The position numbers and the translations under genes are program-made. Of a DNA stretch of 64,000 bases, positions 7,993 through 16,587 are shown one piece after another (position 1 is the stretch's first letter; each line of letters opens with the position of its first letter). Below the pieces are notes generated by a model. The model saw only the letters and a program-made list of their open reading frames with translations. It made no database searches and was not told the origin of the DNA. This DNA is from Streptomyces sp. HNM0575 (GTDB taxonomy: Bacteria; Actinomycetota; Actinomycetes; Streptomycetales; Streptomycetaceae), in the NCBI RefSeq assembly GCF_012726265.1, contig NZ_JAASAG010000012.1, forward strand, positions 124,001 to 188,000. The letters run 5' to 3'.

Positions 7993-9506
7993 TGGCTTCC
8001 GTGCGGGAGTTCACGCTTCCCGATCTGGGCGAGGGGCTGACCGAGGCCACGGTCGTGCGGTGGATGGTGGCCGTGGGCGACGTGGTCGCGGTGGACCAGT
8101 CCGTCGTCGAGGTCGAGACGGCGAAGGCGCTCGTGGACGTGCCCTGCCCGTACGGCGGCGTCGTCACGGCGCGCTACGGCGACGAGGGCGCGGAGATCCC
8201 GGTCGGGGCGCCGCTGCTGACGGTGGCCGTGGGCGCGCAGGACAGCACGGGCGGGGGTGCGGACGCGGGCACGGGCGGCGGCGCGGACGGCGACGGCGGC
8301 GACGGCGTCGCGGGCGGCCGTACCACCGCGGAAGGCACGAGTGCGAACGGCTCCGTCGCCAACGGCTCGCCCGCGAACGGCACCGCCCCGGAAGCCTCCG
8401 GCAACGTACTGGTCGGCTATGGCACCGGAGCCCCGGCGGGCCGCCGTCGACGCACCCGCCCCGTCGACGGCTTCGGCCCGCCGGCCCCCGCGGCCCCTGC
8501 ACCGGCGCCTGCTCCCAGGGCGGCCGGGCAGGGGCCGGTCGCCGTCATCTCACCGCTCGTACGGCGCCTCGCGCGCGAGCACGACCTCGACCTGCGCGCG
8601 GTCACGGGCAGCGGCCCGGACGGCCTGATCCTCCGCGCGGACGTGGAGCGCGCGGCACGCTCCCGTACGGAGACGGCACCGGCTGCACCGCCCGCGCAGA
8701 CACAGGCACAGGCGCAGACACAGGCACAGACACAGGCACAGGCACAGGCGCAGACGTACGTGCGGCCCCCGGCCCCGCCGGCCACCGGGCCCGGCACCGA
8801 ACCGACGCCAGAGCACGCCACGCGCATCCCGCTGACCGGCTTCCGCGGCGCCGTCGCCGACAAGCTCTCCCGCAGCCGCCGCGAGATCCCGGACGCCACC
8901 TGCTGGGTCGACGCCGACGCGACCGAACTCCTCGCCGCGAGGCGGGCGATGAACTCCCGGAGCGGTGCCGCGAAGGTGTCGCTGCTGGCGCTACTCGCCC
9001 GCATCTGCACGGCCGCGCTCGCCCGGTTCCCCGAGCTGAACGCGACGGTCGGCACCGAGGCCCGCGAGGTCGTGCGCCACTCCGAGGTCGGCCTCGGCTT
9101 CGCCGCGCAGACCCCGCGTGGGCTCGTGGTCCCGGTCGTAAAGGGCGCGCACGCGATGCACGCGGCCCGGCTGAGCGAGGAGCTCGCGCGGCTCACGGAG
9201 TCCGCGCGCACCGGCGATCTCAAGCCGTCCGACATGACGGGCGGCACCTTCACGCTCAACAACTACGGCGTCTTCGGCGTCGACGGCTCGACCCCGATCA
9301 TCAACCACCCCGAGGCCGCGATGCTCGGCGTCGGCCGCATCGCCGAGAAGCCCTGGGTCCACGAGGGCCAACTGGCGGTCCGCAGGGTCGTGCAGCTCTC
9401 CCTCACCTTCGACCACAGGGTGTGCGACGGCGGTACGGCGGGCGGCTTCCTGCGCTTCGTCGCGGACTGCGTGGAACAGCCGGCGGTGCTGCTCCGTACG
9501 CTCTAA
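7992..9506 (+). CDS. bkdC: Branched-chain 2-oxoacid dehydrogenase E2 (dihydrolipoyl acyltransferase)
   Basis: The 504-aa acyltransferase core of the complex. An N-terminal lipoyl domain carries the lipoylated lysine in VETAKALV (Lys45). A peripheral-subunit-binding domain follows at about 183-217, and the CAT catalytic domain ends with the active-site signature FDHRVCDGG (His475). The linkers are long and low in complexity, including a Gln-Ala/Gln-Thr run at about 235-256 encoded by cagaca/caggca repeats. No E3 dihydrolipoamide dehydrogenase gene is in the window, so E3 must come from elsewhere. Confidence 0.93.
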   Translation: MASVREFTLPDLGEGLTEATVVRWMVAVGDVVAVDQSVVEVETAKALVDVPCPYGGVVTARYGDEGAEIPVGAPLLTVAVGAQDSTGGGADAGTGGGADGDGGDGVAGGRTTAEGTSANGSVANGSPANGTAPEASGNVLVGYGTGAPAGRRRRTRPVDGFGPPAPAAPAPAPAPRAAGQGPVAVISPLVRRLAREHDLDLRAVTGSGPDGLILRADVERAARSRTETAPAAPPAQTQAQAQTQAQTQAQAQAQTYVRPPAPPATGPGTEPTPEHATRIPLTGFRGAVADKLSRSRREIPDATCWVDADATELLAARRAMNSRSGAAKVSLLALLARICTAALARFPELNATVGTEAREVVRHSEVGLGFAAQTPRGLVVPVVKGAHAMHAARLSEELARLTESARTGDLKPSDMTGGTFTLNNYGVFGVDGSTPIINHPEAAMLGVGRIAEKPWVHEGQLAVRRVVQLSLTFDHRVCDGGTAGGFLRFVADCVEQPAVLLRTL

Positions 9507-9509
9507 GGC

Positions 9510-10616
9510 GTGACACCCGAAGTCCACGCACCCGGCAGCCCCGCGCACGGCCGCGCGCCCGCCACCGCGACGGGCCGCGCGCACCCCTGCGACGCGTACG
9601 ACGCGATCGTCCTCGCGGGCGGCGGCGCCAGGCGTCTCGGCGGGACGGACAAGCCGTCGCTGACCGTGGGCGGCCGCACCCTGCTCGACCGCGTGCTGTC
9701 CGCGTGCGACGGCGCGGCGGCCACGGTCGTCGTCGGTCCGCGGAGGCCGACCCGGCGGCCGGTCGCCTGGGTACGGGAGGATCCGCCGGGCTCCGGTCCG
9801 CTCGCCGCGCTCGACGCGGGACTGGGCGGTGTCTCCGCCCGTACGGTTCTCGTGCTCTCCGCGGATCTGCCGTTCCTGCGGACGGAGACGGTAGGGGCGC
9901 TACTTGAGGCGGCGGCCCCGGATACGGAGACGAGCACGGTCACGGGCACGGCTTCCGTCACGGATACGAGCACGGGTACGGCTACGAGCACGGGTACGGC
10001 TACGCACACCGCGGACGGGACCGAGGGGATCGAGGGGACCGACGGCGCGATCGTGAACGACGGCCGCGACCAGCCTCTTCTCGCCGCGTACCGCAGCGAG
10101 TCGCTGCGTCGTGAACTGGCCCTGCTGCGCGCCGAATACGGAAGCCTCACCGGGCTCCCCTTGCGGCTGCTCCTTCCTGAGCTGAGACTTCGTCGCATCG
10201 ACGTCGCAGCCGGCGGCGGGGCGAGCGCGCCCGACGCCGTCGACTGTGACACCTGGGAAGACGTCGCGGCCGCGAGGGCCCGTATCAGGGAGCATGACAC
10301 CGTGCTGGACGAATGGATGGCCGCTGCCAAGGCCGAACTCGGCATCGAGGACCTCGATGTCGACACCGCCGCACTTCTCGACCTGGCCCGCGACGCCGCC
10401 CACGGTGTGGCACGTCCGGCCGCGCCGCTGACCACGTTCCTCGTGGGGTACGCGGCCGCCCGGCGGGGCGGCTCTCCCGAACAGGTCGCGGAGGCGGCGG
10501 AAACGGCGGCCCGGCTGGCGGCACGCTGGGCCGCGGAGGGCGAAGAGGGCCCGGAGACCGGCGCCGGTGAGCAGGGCGGGGCGCAGAACGACGGGAAGCA
10601 GAGCGACGGGCGATGA
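9510..10616 (+). CDS. MobA-like NTP transferase with C-terminal DUF6457-type domain
   Basis: 368 aa. The N-terminal half is a MobA-like nucleotidyltransferase with AIVLAGGGARRLGGTDKPSL, the loop that binds GTP/CTP in molybdenum cofactor guanylyltransferases. The last 100 residues (EWMAAAKAELGIEDLDVD onward) match the small helical domain often fused to actinobacterial MobA homologues. A Thr-Gly/Thr-Ala-Thr repeat insert (about residues 136-172, encoded by 9915-10025) interrupts the Rossmann half. GTG 9510 lies 3 nt after the bkdC stop with only a weak AAGG ahead. The stop overlaps moeA, which supports a molybdopterin role. Confidence 0.75.
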   Translation: MTPEVHAPGSPAHGRAPATATGRAHPCDAYDAIVLAGGGARRLGGTDKPSLTVGGRTLLDRVLSACDGAAATVVVGPRRPTRRPVAWVREDPPGSGPLAALDAGLGGVSARTVLVLSADLPFLRTETVGALLEAAAPDTETSTVTGTASVTDTSTGTATSTGTATHTADGTEGIEGTDGAIVNDGRDQPLLAAYRSESLRRELALLRAEYGSLTGLPLRLLLPELRLRRIDVAAGGGASAPDAVDCDTWEDVAAARARIREHDTVLDEWMAAAKAELGIEDLDVDTAALLDLARDAAHGVARPAAPLTTFLVGYAAARRGGSPEQVAEAAETAARLAARWAAEGEEGPETGAGEQGGAQNDGKQSDGR

Positions 10617-12421
10617 GCGGTGGCGACGAACTCGACGAGGCCATCGCCCTGGCCAACGGCTCGGCGGGCGCCGCACACCGTACCGCCGGCGGCCGGGCCA
10701 CCGGCCGTACCGCGGACGGCCGTTCGGCTTCCGTGACCGCCGACACCGGGGTGAACGCCGAACCGCCGCGCCCCCGCGGCACGGGCGGCGACCGCGACCG
10801 CGAGCGCGGCAACGACCGCAACCGCGAGCGCAACCGCGGCGGCGACCGCGGCAACGGCACCGGCACCGGCCGCACCGGCCCCACGGACAGGGCGAGCACC
10901 GAGCGCTCCCGCACGGACGACGACGACCTCGCCGCCCCGGACTGGCTCGCCCCCCGCTCCTCCCGCTCCTCCCGCACGGACGCGCTCCACCGGTCCCGTA
11001 CGGCGGACGAAACGGAAGCGGAAGCGCACCCCCGCGACGTCCCGTGGCCCGACGCCCGCACCCTCGCCGCGCGCACCGCGGGCCCCCTCCCCTCCCGCAC
11101 CCTTCCGCTCGACGAGGCGCTGCACCACACGCTCGACGCCCCGCTCGACGCCCTCACCGACCTCCCGTCCTTCGACACCTCGGCCATGGACGGCTGGGCG
11201 GTCTCCGGCCCGGGGCCCTGGACGCTGCCGGACGACCCCGAAGCCCGGGGCGTCCTCGCCGGTGCGACGTCCGAACCCCTGCCGCTCCCCGACGGCCGGG
11301 CGGTCCCCATCGCGACGGGCGCCCGCATCCCGCCCGGTGCGAACGCCGTGCTGCGTCACGAGTACGGCGAGACGGACGGCACGCGGCTGCGCACGTCCCA
11401 CCGGCCCCAGCCCGGTACGGACATCCGCCCCCGCGGCCAGGAGTGCCGTTCGGGAGACCGGCTGCTGCCGGCGGGCACACAGGTCACACCCGCCGTGCTG
11501 GGCCTCGCCGCCGCCGCGGGCTACGACCGGCTGACGGTCGTCAGGCGCCCGCGTGCCGAAGTCCTCGTGCTGGGCGACGAGTTGCTGCACCGCGGAGTCC
11601 CACGCGACGGGCGCATCCGCGACGCTCTCGGCCCGGCCGTCGCCCCGTGGCTCTCGGCGCTCGGGGCCGACGTGATCGTCACCAGGCGGCTCGGCGACGA
11701 CGCGGAAGCGCTGCACGAGGCCGTCGCCACGACCACCGCCGACCTGATCGTCACCACCGGCGGCACGGCCCGCGGGCCCGTCGACCATCTGCGTCCCACG
11801 CTGGCGCGGGTCGGCGCGCGTCTCCTCATCGAGGGCGTACGGGTACGGCCGGGCCACCCCATGCTGCTGGCCCGACTGCCGGGACGCCACGCCACCGGGC
11901 ACGGCGATGACGGCGGCACGAGCACCGGCGGCGACCCCGGCGGCACGAACACCGGCGACGGCACCGGCACCGCGAGCACCGGCGGCAGCGCCTCCCACCG
12001 CACCGGCGGGACGGTGAACGGCCCGTACCTGGTCGGTCTCCCCGGCAACCCCCTCGCGGCCCTCTCCGGCCTGGTGACCCTCGCCGAGCCGCTGATCCGC
12101 ACGCTCGCCGACCGTCCCGGACCGCCGGGCGCAGCGGCGGGCCGAGGAGCGGGGGCACCGCCCCGGCCGCCCGGTTCCGAGGGGGTCTTCGCGCGCCTCA
12201 CCGACGACGTCCAGGGCCATCCCCGCGACACCCGGCTCGTGCCCGTCGCGTTCTCCCCCGCGGAGCCGGACACCAAGTCCCGTGCGCGGCCGCTGCGTTA
12301 CAACGGTCCCGCGATGCTGCGCGGCGTCGCCACGGCCACGGCCTTCGCCGTCGTACCGCCCGGCGGCCTCTCCACGGGCACCGCCGCGCAGATGCTTCCG
12401 CTGCCCTGGTTCGCCTGGTGA
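10613..12421 (+). CDS. moeA: Molybdopterin molybdenumtransferase MoeA
   Basis: Inserts molybdate into adenylylated molybdopterin. The 602-aa protein is longer than usual MoeA (about 400 aa). The first 130 residues are a disordered Arg/Asp/Gly-rich extension. The MoeA N-terminal domain begins at PWPDARTLAARTAGP, the signature DTSAMDGWAV follows, and the MoCF-binding domain has VTTGGTARGPVDHLRP. A Gly-Thr-Asn insert (about residues 428-465) sits before LVGLPGNPLAAL. ATG 10613 overlaps the preceding stop (ATGA) and the gene ends in a GTGA overlap with the K+ channel gene. Confidence 0.9.
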   Translation: MSGGDELDEAIALANGSAGAAHRTAGGRATGRTADGRSASVTADTGVNAEPPRPRGTGGDRDRERGNDRNRERNRGGDRGNGTGTGRTGPTDRASTERSRTDDDDLAAPDWLAPRSSRSSRTDALHRSRTADETEAEAHPRDVPWPDARTLAARTAGPLPSRTLPLDEALHHTLDAPLDALTDLPSFDTSAMDGWAVSGPGPWTLPDDPEARGVLAGATSEPLPLPDGRAVPIATGARIPPGANAVLRHEYGETDGTRLRTSHRPQPGTDIRPRGQECRSGDRLLPAGTQVTPAVLGLAAAAGYDRLTVVRRPRAEVLVLGDELLHRGVPRDGRIRDALGPAVAPWLSALGADVIVTRRLGDDAEALHEAVATTTADLIVTTGGTARGPVDHLRPTLARVGARLLIEGVRVRPGHPMLLARLPGRHATGHGDDGGTSTGGDPGGTNTGDGTGTASTGGSASHRTGGTVNGPYLVGLPGNPLAALSGLVTLAEPLIRTLADRPGPPGAAAGRGAGAPPRPPGSEGVFARLTDDVQGHPRDTRLVPVAFSPAEPDTKSRARPLRYNGPAMLRGVATATAFAVVPPGGLSTGTAAQMLPLPWFAW

Positions 12422-13689
12422 GGGCGTCCAACGCGAGCGACGGCTACCGGATCCTGCTGCCCCGCTCGGAAGTCAGCCCGCAGCTCCAGGTCGGGCGCCG
12501 TCTCCTCGCGGCGCTCGCCGTGCTCGCGACGACCGTCCTGATCGTCTACCTCGACCGCGGCGGCTACAACGACAACGCGGACGGCAAGGTCTCCTTCCTC
12601 GACGCCGTCTACTACACGACCGTCACCCTCTCCACCACCGGATACGGAGACATCGCACCGGCGAGCGACAGCGCCCGCATCGCCAACATCCTGCTCGTCA
12701 CGCCCCTCCGCATCCTCTTCCTGATCATCCTCATCGGCACCACGCTCGAAGCGCTCACCGACCGCACACGGGAGCAGTGGCGCCTCGCCCGCTGGAGGTC
12801 CCAGTTGCGTGACCACACCGTCGTCGTCGGCTTCGGCACGAAGGGCCGCTCGGCGACACAGACGCTGCTGTCCACCGGTGTACGCCGGGACCGGATAGTG
12901 GTCGTCGACCCGAACCACCACGTCGCCAAGGCCGCGAACGACGAGGGCTATGTGAGCGTCGTCGGCGACGCCACCCGCAGCGACGTGCTCGCGCGCGCCG
13001 AGGTGCGCCGGGCCAGGCAGATCGTGATCGCGACCCAGCGGGACGACACCGCGGTGCTGGTCACGCTCACCGCACGGCAGATCAACCGGCGCCTCAAGAT
13101 CGTCGCCGCGGTGCGGGAGGAGGAGAACGTACCGCTGCTCCGCCAGTCCGGCGCCGACGCCGTGATCACGAGCGCGAGCGCCGCCGGCCGGCTCCTCGGG
13201 CTGTCCGTGCTCAGCCCCAACGCCAGCTCGGTGATGGAGGACCTCATCCAGCAGGGCTCGGGACTCAGCCTCACCGAACGGCCCGTGACCAAGGCGGAGG
13301 CGGGCCGTCCGCCGCGGGAGTGCAAGGACCTGGTGGTCACTGTCGTACGGGGGCACAGGCTGCTCGGATACGACGATCCGCAGGCGGACCCCCTCCAGTC
13401 CACGGACCGCGTCGTGGTGATCCAGCGCTCGGCGGCTCCGCATCCGAACGCGGAGACGCTGCGCGCGGACTCCGGCGGCGGCCCGCTCGGCAGCACCGAT
13501 CCGACGCACAGCGGCGCGGGCGGCGGCGGCTTCGACGACTCGGACGGCACGGGCGGCTCAGACGGTACGGACGGTGACGGTACGGGCGGTCCCGGCGGTG
13601 GTCCCGGCGGAGGTCCCGGCGGCTTCGGCGGACGGGGCGGACCCGGCGTCGTCGGCTTCTGGCGCCACGAACGCGGCCCCGGCCGCTGA
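12418..13689 (+). CDS. Two-helix potassium channel with TrkA-N (RCK) domain
   Basis: 423 aa. The first membrane helix (LLAALAVLATTVLIVYL) is followed by the pore loop TTVTLSTTGYGDIAP with the K+ filter TGYGD, then a second helix (ILFLIILIGTTLEAL). Next come a cytoplasmic Rossmann RCK domain (VVVGFGTKGRSATQTLL) and a TrkA-C-like segment. It should be a ligand-gated K+ channel in the cell membrane. The last 60 residues are a Gly/Asp/Pro-rich tail encoded by simple repeats. The GTG start overlaps the moeA stop; the functional tie to cofactor synthesis is unclear and may be only positional. Confidence 0.88.
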   Translation: MRASNASDGYRILLPRSEVSPQLQVGRRLLAALAVLATTVLIVYLDRGGYNDNADGKVSFLDAVYYTTVTLSTTGYGDIAPASDSARIANILLVTPLRILFLIILIGTTLEALTDRTREQWRLARWRSQLRDHTVVVGFGTKGRSATQTLLSTGVRRDRIVVVDPNHHVAKAANDEGYVSVVGDATRSDVLARAEVRRARQIVIATQRDDTAVLVTLTARQINRRLKIVAAVREEENVPLLRQSGADAVITSASAAGRLLGLSVLSPNASSVMEDLIQQGSGLSLTERPVTKAEAGRPPRECKDLVVTVVRGHRLLGYDDPQADPLQSTDRVVVIQRSAAPHPNAETLRADSGGGPLGSTDPTHSGAGGGGFDDSDGTGGSDGTDGDGTGGPGGGPGGGPGGFGGRGGPGVVGFWRHERGPGR

Positions 13690-14055
13690 CCCCTGACCGC
13701 CGCCGGGCCCCGACAGGACACCGACCGGACCGCCTCCGGACCACGGCCGGACCGCCCCGGACCTCTGCCGGCGCTCGACCGGCCGCGGGCTCCCCGCCCC
13801 CGCGTCTCCTCTGCGGCCGTGGCAGCGCGGCCAGTTGGGGCCCCACCGACGCCCGTACGACCGCTGCCACCGGCCCATGCCGCTTCCCGAAACGGCCCGC
13901 ACGTCGACGAGTTGGGCTCGGCAGCAGGAACGGGCCGCGGGGGCGGGCCCCGTACGTCTGCATACGACCACGCGGGGCGCCGCCGCACGGAGTCCCGGAG
14001 AAAGGTCCCCGGAGGCTTGACCCCGGGTGCTGCCCCAGCGGGTAGCGTCGGCCCC
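13690..14055. other. Intergenic region, no gene supported
   Basis: This 366-nt stretch between the K+ channel and quinone oxidoreductase genes holds no credible ORF. It contains an inverted repeat (13815-13827 with 13862-13875, 13 bp with one bulge) and, at its right end, the promoter described next. Confidence 0.5.
14017..14048 (+). promoter_or_regulatory. Candidate leaderless promoter of the quinone oxidoreductase gene
   Basis: TTGACC (14017-14022) and TAGCGT (14043-14048) are spaced by 20 nt, and the -10 box ends 7 nt before ATG 14056. No ribosome-binding site precedes that ATG, which fits a leaderless transcript. Confidence 0.45.
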
Positions 14056-15054
14056 ATGGGTACGTCCAACTCCACGATGCACGCGGTCACCATTCCCGAA
14101 CCAGGCGGACCCGAGGCCCTCGTCTGGGCCGAGGTCCCCGTCCCCGAACCAGGCGAGGGCGAGGTGCTCGTCGAGGTCGCGGCGAGCGCCGTCAACCGTG
14201 CCGACATCCTCCAGCGGCAGGGCTTCTACGATCCGCCGCCCGGCGCCTCCCCCTACCCCGGCCTCGAATGCTCGGGCCGCATCTCGGCGCTCGGCCCCGG
14301 CGTGAACACGTGGGCCGTCGGCGACGAGGTCTGCGCGCTGCTGGGCGGCGGCGGCTACGCCGAGCAGGTCGCCGTACCGACCGGCCAACTGCTGCCCGTG
14401 CCGGACGGCATCGACGTGCAGACGGCCACGTCGCTTCCCGAAGTGACCAGCACCATCTGGTCGAACGTCTTCATGGTCGCCCATCTCCGCCCCGGCGAGA
14501 CCCTGCTGATCCACGGCGGCGGAAGCGGAATCGGCACCATGGCCATCCAGCTGGCGAAGGCGGTCGGCGCACAGGTCGCGGTCACCGCCGGCAGCAAGGA
14601 GAAGCTGGACCGCTGCGCCGAACTGGGCGCGGACATCCTGATCAACTACCGCGAGCAGGACTTCGTCGAGGCGGTGCGCGCGGGCACGGACGGCCGGGGC
14701 GCCGACGTCGTGCTCGACATCATCGGCGCCAAGTACCTGGAGCAGAACATCAAGGCGCTCGCGGTCAACGGCCGTCTCGCGATCATCGGCCTCCAGGGCG
14801 GTCGCAAGGGCGAGTTGAACCTCGGCGCTCTGCTCGCCAAACGGGCGGCCGTGACGGCGACTTCGCTGCGTGCCCGTCCGGCGGCGGAGAAGGCGGCGAT
14901 CGTCTCGGCCGTACGGGAGCACGTATGGCCGCTCGTCTCGGACGGCAGGGTGCGGCCGGTGGTCGACAGTGCCGTCCCGATGAGCCGTGCGTCTGACGCG
15001 CACCGTGCGATGGAGGAGAGCACCCACGTGGGCAAGATCCTGCTCACTCCTTAG
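14056..15054 (+). CDS. NAD(P)H quinone oxidoreductase, zeta-crystallin/PIG3 type
   Basis: A 332-aa zinc-free medium-chain dehydrogenase/reductase. The GroES-like N-terminal domain contains NRADILQRQGFYDPPPG, and the nucleotide-binding loop is IHGGGSGIGTMAIQLAK (GGGSGIG at 154-160). It should use NADPH to reduce quinones or related electrophiles in the cytoplasm. ATG 14056 has no Shine-Dalgarno and appears leaderless; ATG 14077 is an in-frame alternative. It stands alone between intergenic regions. Confidence 0.88.
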   Translation: MGTSNSTMHAVTIPEPGGPEALVWAEVPVPEPGEGEVLVEVAASAVNRADILQRQGFYDPPPGASPYPGLECSGRISALGPGVNTWAVGDEVCALLGGGGYAEQVAVPTGQLLPVPDGIDVQTATSLPEVTSTIWSNVFMVAHLRPGETLLIHGGGSGIGTMAIQLAKAVGAQVAVTAGSKEKLDRCAELGADILINYREQDFVEAVRAGTDGRGADVVLDIIGAKYLEQNIKALAVNGRLAIIGLQGGRKGELNLGALLAKRAAVTATSLRARPAAEKAAIVSAVREHVWPLVSDGRVRPVVDSAVPMSRASDAHRAMEESTHVGKILLTP

Positions 15055-15096
15055 CGCTCGGCAGGGGCCGGACAGACCCTCCCGGATGCCGGGTTT

Positions 15097-15130
15097 GTCC
15101 AATTATGTAACTCTGGTTGCATCATTGGAC
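15097..15130. promoter_or_regulatory. Inverted repeat in an AT-rich patch upstream of the anchored-protein gene
   Basis: GTCCAAT (15097-15103) and ATTGGAC (15124-15130) form a 7-bp inverted repeat around an unusually AT-rich centre, ending 11 nt before the GGAGG of the next gene. It is likely part of its promoter or an operator. Confidence 0.4.
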
Positions 15131-15155
15131 GATCCGCACCGGGAGGGTCTCTGCC

Positions 15156-15875
15156 GTGCGGCACAGACGCCACACCACCCTCGCTTCCGCCCGTCCCCGC
15201 ACACTCCGCGCTTCCGCGGCGATGCCGTGCGTGGCCGCGGCGCTGGTCGCCGTCCTCACCGGCGCCGCACCGGGCCCCGACGCGCACGGCGCGGGTCCGC
15301 GCGAGCACGCCGCGGTCTCCGCGGTGAGCGCGGAGGGCGGCACCGAGGCGAAGTCGCCCCGGGTGCGGGGCACTTCGCGGGGCGCGGCAGCACGCGTACG
15401 GCCCTCGCCCGCCGCCACGGACGCAACGGGCGTGACGGAGGTGACGGACGCGAGGGAGGCGAGGGACGCGAGGGACGGACCGGGTGCGCGAGCGGCACAC
15501 GGGGACCGCGGCCCGCACGCCGATCCCGGGCACGGCCACCACGACGGCCCGCGGTACGACGGCCCACAACATGACGCTCCTGATTCCGCCCCCGACCCCG
15601 CCGGTGATCCCGCTACCGGCCGGGCCCCCGGCACGGACTCCGGCTACGGCTCCGACTCCTACGGTGACGGCTCCGGACTCTTCGGCACGCAGGACCTCTA
15701 CGAGCAGGTGCAGCCCGAACCCGCCCATCCCGGGCCGGAGTCCGCGCCCTCCGACGGCGGTACGCCCACGACCGCCGCCACCGGCGAGGTGTCCCCCGTG
15801 CTGCCCCTGGGCGCCGGGCTGACGTTGATCGGTCTGGGACTCGCCCTGATCGCCGTCCGGTTGAGGCACACCTGA
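15156..15875 (+). CDS. Secreted, membrane-anchored hypothetical protein
   Basis: 239 aa with no recognised domain. An Arg-rich start and a hydrophobic stretch (PCVAAALVAVLTGAAPGP) look like a signal peptide. A long disordered His/Asp/Gly/Pro-rich region follows, and the C-terminus is a single hydrophobic helix (LPLGAGLTLIGLGLALIAVR) ending in basic residues, as in a tail-anchored surface protein. No LPxTG-type sortase signal is evident. GTG 15156 is preferred because GGGAGG lies about 10 nt upstream; the frame is open from 15117. Confidence 0.65.
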   Translation: MRHRRHTTLASARPRTLRASAAMPCVAAALVAVLTGAAPGPDAHGAGPREHAAVSAVSAEGGTEAKSPRVRGTSRGAAARVRPSPAATDATGVTEVTDAREARDARDGPGARAAHGDRGPHADPGHGHHDGPRYDGPQHDAPDSAPDPAGDPATGRAPGTDSGYGSDSYGDGSGLFGTQDLYEQVQPEPAHPGPESAPSDGGTPTTAATGEVSPVLPLGAGLTLIGLGLALIAVRLRHT

Positions 15876-15995
15876 CGCGACCGGTGCGGGCCCGGCGGCC
15901 GTACGCCGAGCACACGGCAGCCGCCGCAGCGCCCCGCCCGCGGATGAACCGGACTCGCCGGACAGGCGGCCGGGACATGAGTGCAGAATGGAGGC

Positions 15996-16568
15996 ATGAC
16001 ACAGCCGAGCAACGAACGGCCGAAGGAGAACCAGCACGTCCTGGTCGTGGGACCGGACGGCATGGCCCTCGGCAGCGCCGACTCCAAGGCCGCCGGCGGG
16101 GACGGCGACGAGCAGGCTGAGGTCCCCGTCACGGAGATGGTCGAGCAGCCCGCGAAGGTCATGCGCATCGGCAGCATGATCAAGCAGTTGCTGGAAGAGG
16201 TGAAGTCGGCTCCGCTGGACGAGGCGAGCCGCGTGCGGCTGAAGGAGATCCACACCAGCTCGATCAAGGAGCTGGAGGACGGTCTCGCTCCGGAGCTGAT
16301 CGAGGAGTTGGAGCGGCTCTCCCTGCCCTTCACCGAGGACAACATCCCCACCGACGCCGAACTGCGCATCGCGCAGGCACAGCTCGTGGGCTGGCTCGAA
16401 GGCCTCTTCCACGGCATCCAGACGGCGCTCTTCGCCCAGCAGATGGCGGCGCGGGCGCAGCTGGAGCAGATGCGCAGGGCGCTGCCGCCGGGGACGCTCC
16501 CCGAGGACGGCACGCTCGGCGACGAGGAGCCGGGTCGGTCGGCCCGCTCGGGCGGCCCGTACCTCTGA
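15996..16568 (+). CDS. bpa: Bacterial proteasome activator Bpa
   Basis: A 190-aa homologue of mycobacterial Rv3780, a ring-forming ATP-independent activator that docks on the 20S proteasome and feeds it unfolded proteins. The helical core (MVEQPAKVMRIGSMIKQLLE through VGWLEGLFHGIQTALFAQQM) is typical. The C-terminus ends GGPYL, close to the GQYL tail known to insert into proteasome pockets. ATG 15996 is chosen over GTG 15981: CAGAAT (15984-15989) lies 6 nt before it with a -35-like CGGACA 19 nt earlier, suggesting a leaderless start. Confidence 0.88.
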   Translation: MTQPSNERPKENQHVLVVGPDGMALGSADSKAAGGDGDEQAEVPVTEMVEQPAKVMRIGSMIKQLLEEVKSAPLDEASRVRLKEIHTSSIKELEDGLAPELIEELERLSLPFTEDNIPTDAELRIAQAQLVGWLEGLFHGIQTALFAQQMAARAQLEQMRRALPPGTLPEDGTLGDEEPGRSARSGGPYL

Positions 16569-16587
16569 GTCCGCGCCCGCCCACCGG

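Noticed and set aside
13815..13875. Inverted repeat after the K+ channel gene as terminator
   Set aside because: The stem is bulged with a loop over 30 nt and lies 125 nt from the stop, too weak to call.
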